Below, piece after piece: positions 25,590-34,213 of a DNA stretch of 64,000 nt. The DNA is taken from NCBI GenBank assembly GCA_013314775.1, contig JABUFB010000001.1:310001-374000 (forward strand), given 5' to 3'. Positions within the stretch are counted from its first letter, which is position 1; every line of letters starts with the position of its first letter. Both the position numbers and the translations under genes were made by a program. A model generated the notes under the pieces. The model did no database searches. It worked only from the letters and a program-made list of their open reading frames with translations, and was not told the DNA's origin. This DNA comes from Armatimonadota bacterium (lineage in GTDB: Bacteria; Armatimonadota; Zipacnadia; Zipacnadales; JABUFB01).

Positions 25590-28500
25590 GTGTTGCGCAA
25601 GGGCCACGCCCTGTCCTCGGGCATCGGACTTTTGATAGCGCTGGCCGTCTTCGCCGCTTTGGCTGGGGCCTATGAGGCCGCAGCCGCACCGTTCCCTCCC
25701 GTGGGTGGAGCGTCGACTGCCCACTACGACGATTTCGGTCGCGTGAGCCACCACCGGTACATCGGGCACACGCTTCCGCCCCTGCCCCGGGCCATTAGCA
25801 CCGCTCAGACCGGCGGGCCCAACCCGGACGTCAACCTCACCCTCAATGCCACCGGCAGCCAGGAACTTCAGCCTGCCGGCGTTCCCAACAACAACCTGAA
25901 CCGGGTGGCCTTCGCCTCCAACGGCGTAGATGAGGATGCCGACGGGCGCATCGACGACACGCTTCCTGCTGATGCGAACTACGACATCTGGATCATGCGT
26001 CCGGATGGGTCGGAGCAGTTCCGCGTCACCAATCTGCCGGGCGACCAGATCGAGCCCGCCTATCACCCCGGGTCCAATGTCATTGCGTTCGCCGGCAACC
26101 AGACCGGGCGCTGGGAGATCTACACGGTCCAGCTCGTAACCGGGGTCGTGCAGTGTCTCACGGACAAGCAGCCCGGACGGAAGATGCACCCGACCTTCAA
26201 CCCTGACGGCAACTGGATCGCCTACCAGTGCTGGATCGACAGCGCTGCGAACTGGGACATCTATAAGATGCCGGCCAACGGCTCCCTGCCCCAGCAGCAG
26301 CTCACCACCTCCAACAACGACGACACTGATCCTGCCTGGAACCCGGTGGGCAATCCGCTCAGCCCTGCGGGGAATGCCATCCTGTACACGGCCAAGTCTG
26401 GCACGCTCAGCACCATCAACTGGGTGGACGCGGAGACCGGGGACGTCGAAACCATCTCAGCCGGCGGCATCTCCAGCGACAAGGAACCGGCATGGAGTTG
26501 GGACGGCCAGCGCATCGCCTTCGCCAGCAACCGTCTTTCCGAAGGCGACACGCTGCCTGACTGGAATATCTGGTCTATGTTCGCCATCGGCGAGCTCAGT
26601 GGCCCCGAAGCGGTTCTCATCTCCAACACCAACGTTGCGGACACCACCGACGACACGAACCCCACCTGGACGGCGGCTCTGGAGCGCCAGCCGGTTCGGA
26701 TCGTCTACGAATCCAAGCGCAATGACGGGGTCGGCGCAGAGCCGGACATCTGGGCCACGTTCTCCACGGATACCGAAGCCCCCATCCTGCGGGACCTGCC
26801 CTGGGTGAACCGCGGCACCGACAACATGACGCGCATCCGCCAGTTCTCGCCGGGCGACGATGTCTACTTCCACGTGCCGGTCTACGATGCCGGAAGCGGA
26901 GTGGGCCGGGTCTTCGTGACCATCAAGGACCCGGACCTGAAGCAATGGGTGATTGACTACTGGTCGGGCAGCCAGAGCTGGGACAGCGGCTTCGAGGGAT
27001 ACCAGTATCTGGAGTATGACTACTACCCGATCGCCAGCGTGGAGTTGTTCGACGACGGCGACCCGGCCAACGGAGACCTCACCGCCGGCGATGGGGTCTT
27101 CAGCGGCGTGTGGAGTATCCCCGCCAGTCTGGCCAGCGATTTCGTGATCGATGTCCTCGCCATTGACGCCAGCGCAGCTGCGAACGGCCAGAACTACGAC
27201 AGCATCTACGGTTTCACGAGCCTGGTGTTCAGCCCCAAGGGGAATATCCTTTTCGTCAACGACTACTGCGAAGGCCAGAAGTTCATCTGGGAGATGGGCT
27301 TCAATAATGACGCAGGCTCCCAGTGGTACACCGAGAGCTTCTACACCTTCAATCCTGGCTACTCCCCGAATGCGACGAACCAGTCGACGACCGAGGCCTA
27401 CAGCGTCACGAAGGATACCATCAAGACCTACGCTGCCGGTTGGGGAGTGGATGAGGAGTACTCCATCTGGCGCATCATCTGTCGCGGCCCCATTCCTCAG
27501 GGCGTATATCAGTACTACCTGCCCACGGTTGAGCAGCAGCTTGATCCGGTGGAGGCCGCCGATCCCCAGCGAGCGCCCAACGCCGCTCCCACACGGACCG
27601 TGCCTGTTGCCGAACGCGGCATTTTCTGGGCCTGCCCCCACGCGGGCAACCTGTGGGTCGCCGACGGATCCCTCATCGATGCGGGGACCCAGGCGGACTT
27701 GGACCTGTTCCTGGAGCGAAGCGGCCGCCTGTTCGTTTCCGGCAGCGACATTGCCTGGGCGCTGACCCTCAACGGAACGGTTGCTAACGACTTCCTAACC
27801 AACACGCTCAAAGCAACTTTCGTGAGCGATACCTATCTGGGCAACTACTGGATGTACTATACGCCGGTGGGTGCCAACCGCAGTCGGTCGCAGCGCGTTG
27901 ACCTGGACTGGGCGGTGGTCGGCAGTAGCAGTGACCCGGTGACCTTCGACCCGTGGGCAGGCACGTCGGCCGGCCCCTGGTCCCATTACCACTCACTGGC
28001 GCAACCCGCCGTCTACGACTCGGATGACATGCCCGACAGTCTGACCACGCCGTCAAACTGGGGCGATCAGACGCCTACCTCTCATGATGCTCATCCATAC
28101 TCCTGGCGACCGGACGTAATCCAGGCGGGTCCGGACGCGGTCAAGCTCTACGGTTACGGTGGCGCGGAGGGGCCTACGGCCGGCCTGAGATACCAGGACC
28201 CGATTAGCGGCGGCAGGCTTGTCTTCCTGTCCTTTGGCTTCGAGTCCATCCACCGCGGCTACCACACTCCGTCCAATCTGCCAGCGCACTGCAAGAACCA
28301 TCGGGCGACGCTGTTTCACAATGCCTTCTGTTGGATGCGCACCGGCAGCTTCCAAGGCAAGGTCGTGGATGTAGCAGGAAGCAAGCCGATTACCGATCCG
28401 AACCCAATCGTGCTGCTGTGGCGGGGCAACCACAACCCCGGCGATCGCACCACCGCGCCGGACTACGCGGTGCGCTGCCAGGACGACGGAACGTGGGTTA

Positions 28501-30836
28501 TCTCGGGCATTCCTCCGGGCTTCTACAGCATGGAAGCCACCCGTCCGGGCTACGACATAGACCACTATGACGGCTATGTGGTCCACGGTGGGTGGGAGCC
28601 GTTCATCGTTGACTTCGCGATCACGCGGGCCCGGCCCGGCGTCGTGACCGGCACCGTGACCTCCGAGGCCAATGACGAGACACTGGCTCTCGTGGATGTG
28701 ACCGTCTACGAGATCCCGGTTGAGGAAGATGAAGATGAGGGCGGCACGGCAGGAACCACCCAGACGAAGGGCGACGAGCCAGACTGGGATGCCCTGCAGC
28801 CGGTGACCATAAACGGCAAGGTCAAGACGATCAAGACCGGCGTGGACGGAACCTACAAGATCGAGGACCTTCCTCCCGGCCGGTACTACATCCGTGCTGA
28901 CGGGACAGGGATCGGTTACGGCGACGACTGGGCGGAGATCCTGATCACTGCTGGAAACACCACCACGCAGGACTTCGAACTGCCTGCAGCCGACGGCACT
29001 CTCGAGGTTACCGTGGTTGACGATGCGGACGACACACCCATCGCCAACGCCAGCGTCCAGGTGCGCACCCAGGCGGGCGTGCGGGTGCAGACCGGCACTA
29101 CCGACGCCACCGGGGTGGCCACCTTCAGTCTGCAGCCGGGGAATTACCTGCTGCGTGTGGCAGCCGCCGGTTACGGACAGGCCGATGGCGAACCGGCCCT
29201 GGTCCAGTCCATCACCACGTCGGAGGTCACCGTGCGCCTGACCGCCGAGGCTGGTGCGCGCGCCCTGTCCGGGAAGATCGTCTCGGCCACAAGTGGGGCT
29301 CCCGTAGGCAACATCCTTGTCAGCCTGCTGGTGAACGACGTGGTTGTTGCTACTACCCGCACGCTGGCCGCTTTCGTTGATCCGGCGGGCGACGACCCGG
29401 AGTACAACTACATCTTCGATCAGGATGTTCCGACCGGCGAAGTTGTGGTCAGGCCGTCGCCGGTTGGCTTCACCGCAAGCCCCACTGAGCGCACGGTCAC
29501 GGTCGCCAGTGGCGCGCTTGTCCCGAACGTGAACTTCACTCTCAACAGCCTCTACGTCTTCCCGCGGGGCCTGCAATTGGTCAGCGCTCCCTACGACTAC
29601 GAGGGCATCGACGCGGCGACTCTCCTCAATGTGGCTCCCGGCGACCTGAAGTTTGCTGCCTGGGAGGCCTCACGACAGCGCTATCGGATCTACCCGCTCG
29701 CCCCTGCGGACCAGTTCCGCCTGGGTACGGGTTACTGGCTGCGCCTGGATAGCGCGACGGATGTTACCACGCCCGGAACTCCTGCGCCGGACCCGACGGA
29801 GATTCCGTTGGAGACGGGGTGGAACATCATCGGTGACCCGTCGACGCGACTCATCGACCTGTATACCGTGATGGTGCGTGATCAGGCCGGGGTGACCGTC
29901 ACCATGCAGGCCGCCCTGACCGAGGGCTCCGTGGACGGCGGCATGTTCGCTTACGTACTCGGCGGCTACCAGACCACGGCGATACTGAACCCGTGGGTGG
30001 GGGCTTGGATCAAGGCCAACAAACCGGTCACACTGATTGTTAGCGAGTCCGCGGGGGCGCTGTCAGCCGAGACCGCGGCGACAAAGGCTGCCATCCGCCA
30101 GCCCGAGGACGGTTGGTTGGCGTCCATCGAAACCTACGTGGATGGCCTGCAGGACCGCTCTGCGCTGTTCGGGCAGGCGGCATCTGCCTCCGCCGGGCAC
30201 GATGCCGGGCTCGACATGAGCAAACCGCCTGCGGCTGATCTGGGCCCGTATGTCTACACAAGCTTCGTCGGTGCCACCGGGGGCTCCTATGCCGTGGACG
30301 TGCGGTCGGCACAGGCCGAAGATAGCCGCTGGACCATGAAGGTCGCGACGAGCCAGACGGGTTCCAGCGTGACACTCCGCTGGCCGGACTTGAGTGCGGT
30401 GCCCGCCGAGGTCCGCCCTGTACTGACCGATCTCGCCACGGGGAAGAGCGTGTACATGCGGACTGCTCCCAGCTACACTTTCGTTGCTGGCGACGCGCCG
30501 CGCGAGTTCGAGATCACCGTAGGCCCGGCAACCGGGGCCCCGCTGACAGTCAGCGGAGTTTCGGCTCAGCAAGCCCGCGGTGGTGTAAGCCAAATCGCCT
30601 ACACCCTCTCGAGCGCTGCAGACGTGGACGTTGAAATTCTGAACGTAGCCGGTCGGCTGGTGAAGCGGGTCTTGGCAGGCGAGAGCCAGGCGGCGGGCGC
30701 GAATACAGCGTTGTGGACCGGTGTGAGCGAAGCTGGTACTCGTGTTCCGCGAGGACGGTACCTTGTTCGAATCACCGCCCGCACCGACGATGGGCGACAG
30801 GCCAACGCGGTTCAGGCCTTCAGTGTCGTGCGCTAG
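25590..30836 (+). CDS. Giant secreted protein: beta-propeller, carboxypeptidase-regulatory-like repeats, FlgD-type Ig C-terminus
   Basis: A 1748-residue exported protein. Signal peptide at about 10-38; TolB/PD40-type propeller blades at about 90-400 (units such as DIWIMRPDGSEQFRVTNLPG and GRWEIYTVQLVTGVVQCLT); a middle region of unknown fold; then CarboxypepD_reg/Cna-B-like repeats at about 910-1310 (GTVTSEANDETLALVDVTVY, GKIVSATSGAPVGNILVSL). The last 450 residues form a module shared with two downstream proteins, ending in VDVEILNVAGRLVKRVL and GTRVPRGRYLVRITARTDDG, a FlgD-type Ig-like domain. GTG at 25590 was chosen because GGGAG is 5 bases upstream; GTG 25584 is an alternative. Likely surface-exposed; function unknown. 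Confidence 0.7.
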   Translation: MLRKGHALSSGIGLLIALAVFAALAGAYEAAAAPFPPVGGASTAHYDDFGRVSHHRYIGHTLPPLPRAISTAQTGGPNPDVNLTLNATGSQELQPAGVPNNNLNRVAFASNGVDEDADGRIDDTLPADANYDIWIMRPDGSEQFRVTNLPGDQIEPAYHPGSNVIAFAGNQTGRWEIYTVQLVTGVVQCLTDKQPGRKMHPTFNPDGNWIAYQCWIDSAANWDIYKMPANGSLPQQQLTTSNNDDTDPAWNPVGNPLSPAGNAILYTAKSGTLSTINWVDAETGDVETISAGGISSDKEPAWSWDGQRIAFASNRLSEGDTLPDWNIWSMFAIGELSGPEAVLISNTNVADTTDDTNPTWTAALERQPVRIVYESKRNDGVGAEPDIWATFSTDTEAPILRDLPWVNRGTDNMTRIRQFSPGDDVYFHVPVYDAGSGVGRVFVTIKDPDLKQWVIDYWSGSQSWDSGFEGYQYLEYDYYPIASVELFDDGDPANGDLTAGDGVFSGVWSIPASLASDFVIDVLAIDASAAANGQNYDSIYGFTSLVFSPKGNILFVNDYCEGQKFIWEMGFNNDAGSQWYTESFYTFNPGYSPNATNQSTTEAYSVTKDTIKTYAAGWGVDEEYSIWRIICRGPIPQGVYQYYLPTVEQQLDPVEAADPQRAPNAAPTRTVPVAERGIFWACPHAGNLWVADGSLIDAGTQADLDLFLERSGRLFVSGSDIAWALTLNGTVANDFLTNTLKATFVSDTYLGNYWMYYTPVGANRSRSQRVDLDWAVVGSSSDPVTFDPWAGTSAGPWSHYHSLAQPAVYDSDDMPDSLTTPSNWGDQTPTSHDAHPYSWRPDVIQAGPDAVKLYGYGGAEGPTAGLRYQDPISGGRLVFLSFGFESIHRGYHTPSNLPAHCKNHRATLFHNAFCWMRTGSFQGKVVDVAGSKPITDPNPIVLLWRGNHNPGDRTTAPDYAVRCQDDGTWVISGIPPGFYSMEATRPGYDIDHYDGYVVHGGWEPFIVDFAITRARPGVVTGTVTSEANDETLALVDVTVYEIPVEEDEDEGGTAGTTQTKGDEPDWDALQPVTINGKVKTIKTGVDGTYKIEDLPPGRYYIRADGTGIGYGDDWAEILITAGNTTTQDFELPAADGTLEVTVVDDADDTPIANASVQVRTQAGVRVQTGTTDATGVATFSLQPGNYLLRVAAAGYGQADGEPALVQSITTSEVTVRLTAEAGARALSGKIVSATSGAPVGNILVSLLVNDVVVATTRTLAAFVDPAGDDPEYNYIFDQDVPTGEVVVRPSPVGFTASPTERTVTVASGALVPNVNFTLNSLYVFPRGLQLVSAPYDYEGIDAATLLNVAPGDLKFAAWEASRQRYRIYPLAPADQFRLGTGYWLRLDSATDVTTPGTPAPDPTEIPLETGWNIIGDPSTRLIDLYTVMVRDQAGVTVTMQAALTEGSVDGGMFAYVLGGYQTTAILNPWVGAWIKANKPVTLIVSESAGALSAETAATKAAIRQPEDGWLASIETYVDGLQDRSALFGQAASASAGHDAGLDMSKPPAADLGPYVYTSFVGATGGSYAVDVRSAQAEDSRWTMKVATSQTGSSVTLRWPDLSAVPAEVRPVLTDLATGKSVYMRTAPSYTFVAGDAPREFEITVGPATGAPLTVSGVSAQQARGGVSQIAYTLSSAADVDVEILNVAGRLVKRVLAGESQAAGANTALWTGVSEAGTRVPRGRYLVRITARTDDGRQANAVQAFSVVR

Positions 30837-30947
30837 CAGCTCAGCCCGACCGGCTGGTCGGCGGCCTGCGGCCGCCAGCCCCGGTAACGGTCGGGGATCG
30901 AGGCTTTCACAGGGGCTTCCGAGCGCTTCGGCGGCCCCTGCGCAGAG

Positions 30948-30977
30948 TTTACAAAGCGAAAACTTGTGTGCTATACT
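30948..30977 (+). promoter_or_regulatory. Promoter before the first CsgG/FlgT-like gene
   Basis: TTTACA (30948-30953), 18-base spacer, TATACT (30972-30977), with the extended -10 block TGTGCTATACT from 30967. A 7-bp GC hairpin (30860-30876) upstream could end the previous transcript. Confidence 0.7.
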
Positions 30978-31032
30978 GCGGGGCCGTTGCCCCGGCTATA
31001 AGCGGAACACGCCTGGGAGGGAACCGACCGTC

Positions 31033-32943
31033 ATGAGGCGATTGCACCATTGCATCGTAACCGGCCCCGTAGCTCCTGTCCTCACCCTACTGCTGGTGCT
31101 GGCCCTCGGGTTCACTGACACTCCCGCAGCGCATGCCCAGAAGATCAGCCAGGCCATTTCCGTTGCGGTTGTGCCTTTCGCGAACCGCTCCGGGAACCCT
31201 AGCCTGCTGATCTCCGATAAGGCCACTGACGCTGTGGCTCTGGCGCTCGATGACTCCCAGGAGTACGTGGTCACCACGCGCGCAGACACCCGTCGCGAGA
31301 TGGAATCCCTCGGCATTCTGCGATCCGAGACCGGCCGTCATTCGGTATCCACCGAGCAGATGGTCCGTCTTGGGGAACGACTCCGTGTGGAGAAAGTCGC
31401 GTCCGGTTCTGTGGACGCACTGTCCATCCAGAAGAATGGGCAGTGTCGTGTTCGCTTGACCCTCACCCTCCTGGACATTGCCACCCAGGAGTTCCTGGAA
31501 GGCGCGACTGCCGACTATACCACGCGCCCGATCCCCGGCTGGACGGGCGACGAAGCCAGTGCCATGAACGAGGCCCTGCGCTCGGCTGCGGAGGAGTGCG
31601 TCCGCAAGATCCAGACCACGCGCACACCACGCGGTAATGTGGATATGGTTGACAATTCCGGCGCCATCATCGTGAACCTCGGTGCCCGCGACGGTATCGA
31701 AGTCGGCATGCAACTGCTGGTAGTGCGTGGCGTGTGGAATGCCGGCATTGAGAAAGTCGTTCTGCAAAAGATCGGCGTGATCGAGGTCAGTCGGGTCGAG
31801 GTGAATGACTGCGTCTGCCGCAGTGTGAGTGGCAGCCTGCCTCGCACGGCCGACAAGGTATACGTGATGTATCGTCCCTCCGAGCGGGTTGCTATGCAAG
31901 CCCGCCAGGCCAAGACGAAACAGATGAGCCGGGTGCTCATTGCCCTCGGCCTTGGTCTGGGCATCTACGCCGTCGCGACCGGGGATGACAACCAGAGCGC
32001 TCCCGGAGTCACCGCGTTCCTGAGCCAATCCGCGCCGGGCGCCGAGCCCCGCATTCGGGTTGAGGCCAATGCAGGGACATTCCCCGGGTCGGCAAAGACC
32101 CATGCATGGCTCGTGTACCGGGGCAGCTGGGCCGGATTCCCGCCCCTGGTGGATGATCGCAACTTCCTGGTTGCCGCGGTGCCCGGTTCGAAGCTATCGA
32201 ATTTCGAGGACGACCCCAGTTTCCAGGCCGGCCTCGAGTTCGAGTTGACCTTCCAGTATTTCGATAGGGCCGGCGACGAGGAGGATGGGGACGTCAGCAT
32301 CACCTACAACCACCTTCCGCTGACCGCTGGGCAGACCTACTTCTACAAGCTGCGACGTATCGTCGACCCCGGGTTCGTCGAGATCCCGATCGCCGATACC
32401 ACACAGGCTGCGGATGAGCTGGAAGACGTTGATTTCGAGATCGATCCGCCTCAGTCGCTGGGCGACGCGAGCAGCCCTGCCGGGCCCATCACCTTCTTCT
32501 ATCCGCCTCAGCTGGAGACGCCATCGAACGGCAACCAGACCGTTGACCCGCGCAGTGGGCGGACCACATTCCGGTGGACCCCATCGGTTGGGGCCGATCA
32601 GTACAAGGTCCTGATCTTCACCAACCCGCAGGCGACGGGCACCGCAGTGAAGGAGAGCCCCGTCCTCAACTCCACCGGCTCGACCACGACGATGAACTGG
32701 GTGCTCAACATGGACCTTCAAGGGGCCACCGAGTACTACTGGTTCGTGGCTGCTCGCCGCAGTGGGGAGACTCCCGCCCGGGTACGCAGCAACGGCTTCA
32801 CGGGCTGGCTGCTGAGCGAGCCCTTCCGGTTCACGACAGCGGTCCTTCCGCCTTCCGGGCCGTCGAGCTCTGTTGACGGCGGCAAGCCGCGTCCCACCGA
32901 CCGCGGCGGGATATTTGGCGAGATGCCGACCCGCCCGAAGTAG
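31033..32943 (+). CDS. CsgG/FlgT-like protein with membrane helix and Fn3-like domains
   Basis: A 636-residue exported protein. After the signal peptide (cleavage near AAHAQ) comes a CsgG/LpoB-like domain: SVAVVPFANRSGNPSLLIS, then EKVASGSVDALSIQKNGQ and VRLTLTLLDIATQEFLEGA. A FlgT-like strand set follows (SGAIIVNLGARDGIEVGMQL). Near residue 300 there is a hydrophobic segment (VLIALGLGLGIYAVATGDD), then one or two Fn3-like domains (for example TTFRWTPSVGADQYKVLIF). CsgG-type domains build outer-membrane export pores or oligomeric scaffolds. The start at 31033 has GGGAGGGA upstream. The gene at 40569 has the same architecture in smaller form. Confidence 0.65.
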   Translation: MRRLHHCIVTGPVAPVLTLLLVLALGFTDTPAAHAQKISQAISVAVVPFANRSGNPSLLISDKATDAVALALDDSQEYVVTTRADTRREMESLGILRSETGRHSVSTEQMVRLGERLRVEKVASGSVDALSIQKNGQCRVRLTLTLLDIATQEFLEGATADYTTRPIPGWTGDEASAMNEALRSAAEECVRKIQTTRTPRGNVDMVDNSGAIIVNLGARDGIEVGMQLLVVRGVWNAGIEKVVLQKIGVIEVSRVEVNDCVCRSVSGSLPRTADKVYVMYRPSERVAMQARQAKTKQMSRVLIALGLGLGIYAVATGDDNQSAPGVTAFLSQSAPGAEPRIRVEANAGTFPGSAKTHAWLVYRGSWAGFPPLVDDRNFLVAAVPGSKLSNFEDDPSFQAGLEFELTFQYFDRAGDEEDGDVSITYNHLPLTAGQTYFYKLRRIVDPGFVEIPIADTTQAADELEDVDFEIDPPQSLGDASSPAGPITFFYPPQLETPSNGNQTVDPRSGRTTFRWTPSVGADQYKVLIFTNPQATGTAVKESPVLNSTGSTTTMNWVLNMDLQGATEYYWFVAARRSGETPARVRSNGFTGWLLSEPFRFTTAVLPPSGPSSSVDGGKPRPTDRGGIFGEMPTRPK

Positions 32944-32958
32944 TCTGTGAGGGCCGCA

Positions 32959-34122
32959 ATGCCGTACGCGCTCCTTTTCTTTCTGGTGTTGATGGCATGC
33001 TGCCCGGTCTGCGCCCGGGATTGGGCCCTGGTGGCGTACCTGGATGGACGAGGGGACCTTGGCGCAGACGCCGTTGAGCACGCTGGGGGCATGCTGCGTC
33101 TGCCGGGAGCGAATCCGGTACACGTGGCTGTCAGCGGTGCGGGTGGCGGAATCTGGTCTCGGGAAAACGGCCGGGTGACGCGGTTCCCCGGCGGTGCGCC
33201 GCAGGCTCCAATCTCGTCTGAGCGAGGACTGTCTGATTTCCTCGAGTGGGTTCGGCCGAGAACGCAGGGGTACAACCGTCTGGTGTGCCTCCTGGGACAC
33301 GGAGCCCCCGCAGCGGCAGGCGCAGGAACGGCCCCGTTTCGGTTGCTGCACGCCGATGACGACCCGGGGATAACGCCGGACCAGTTGGCAGAGTGCTTGC
33401 GCGGGCATCTCGGCAGCGAGCCGGACACTACGACGGTCGTGGTCCTTGAGACTTGCTTCAGTGCATCGGCGGATTCGATCTACGCATTGCGCGACGTGGC
33501 CGACTTTGTCCTCGTCGCCCCGGGCGAAGTGCCGAGTCCTGGGCTTCCGTGGCCGTCGACGGCGCTGGCCGTCATTGCTGCGGCTTCCGGGGATCGTAAT
33601 ACTTCGCTGTCAGAGGACCTTTCGCGTGGCGCGGAACAGAGATGGATGCGCTCCTGGACTCTGCTCTGGGTACAGCCGGGAAGGTTCGAGAGCGTTGTCG
33701 ATGCGCTGCAGAGCTTCTGCGAGGCAGCAGAGCGAAGCCCTGAAACCTGTGCTGCGAGCCTGCTGCGACTTCGCGCGAGCACCTCGGCAATGCTGGAACG
33801 CCGGGAAATGGTCGAACTCGCAAGACTAGCCAGGACAGTCGGGAATGAGCAGCCGGGAACGATCCTCTTCGACCGAGGACAGGCTCTCGCGACGGCAGCG
33901 GAACAGGCAGCAGTCCAGCACGTCGTGCTTGGGCCCGCAGGGGCGGATAGCAGGGGCCACCCGTGTGGGATAACGGTATACCTGCCCGGAGCGCTGGGAT
34001 GCGGCCACGCAGACCTGGGATCGTGGAGTTCCCTTGCAAAGCGCACTGGCTACGATCGGTTGATTGAGTTCTATGTCCAGTACTGCGGCCGTTTGGTGCC
34101 CGGCTTGGGACCGACAGCCTGA
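32959..34122 (+). CDS. Secreted clan-CD cysteine peptidase (clostripain/C11-like)
   Basis: A 387-residue protein with a signal peptide or lipoprotein-like leader (MPYALLFFLVLMACCPVCAR). The domain starts WALVAYLDGRGDL, the first caspase-fold strand of C11 peptidases. The catalytic dyad is inferred as His114 in VCLLGHGAP and Cys166 in VVVLETCFSAS; both sit at strand ends as in clostripain, gingipain and caspases. The ATG at 32959 has GAGGG 5 bases upstream (a GTG at 32947 is possible). It is 15 bases after the CsgG/FlgT-like gene. It could mature or sort its neighbours as PorU does in type IX secretion; that is a hypothesis. It lacks the shared C-terminal module. Confidence 0.65.
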   Translation: MPYALLFFLVLMACCPVCARDWALVAYLDGRGDLGADAVEHAGGMLRLPGANPVHVAVSGAGGGIWSRENGRVTRFPGGAPQAPISSERGLSDFLEWVRPRTQGYNRLVCLLGHGAPAAAGAGTAPFRLLHADDDPGITPDQLAECLRGHLGSEPDTTTVVVLETCFSASADSIYALRDVADFVLVAPGEVPSPGLPWPSTALAVIAAASGDRNTSLSEDLSRGAEQRWMRSWTLLWVQPGRFESVVDALQSFCEAAERSPETCAASLLRLRASTSAMLERREMVELARLARTVGNEQPGTILFDRGQALATAAEQAAVQHVVLGPAGADSRGHPCGITVYLPGALGCGHADLGSWSSLAKRTGYDRLIEFYVQYCGRLVPGLGPTA

Positions 34123-34213
34123 CGCTACGCAGGACGGCCGGGAGACCTCGGTGCGAAAAGCGCTGAGGGTCCGCGGAACTGGCGCGTCGGACTGCCAGAA
34201 GGAGGCAACAAAG

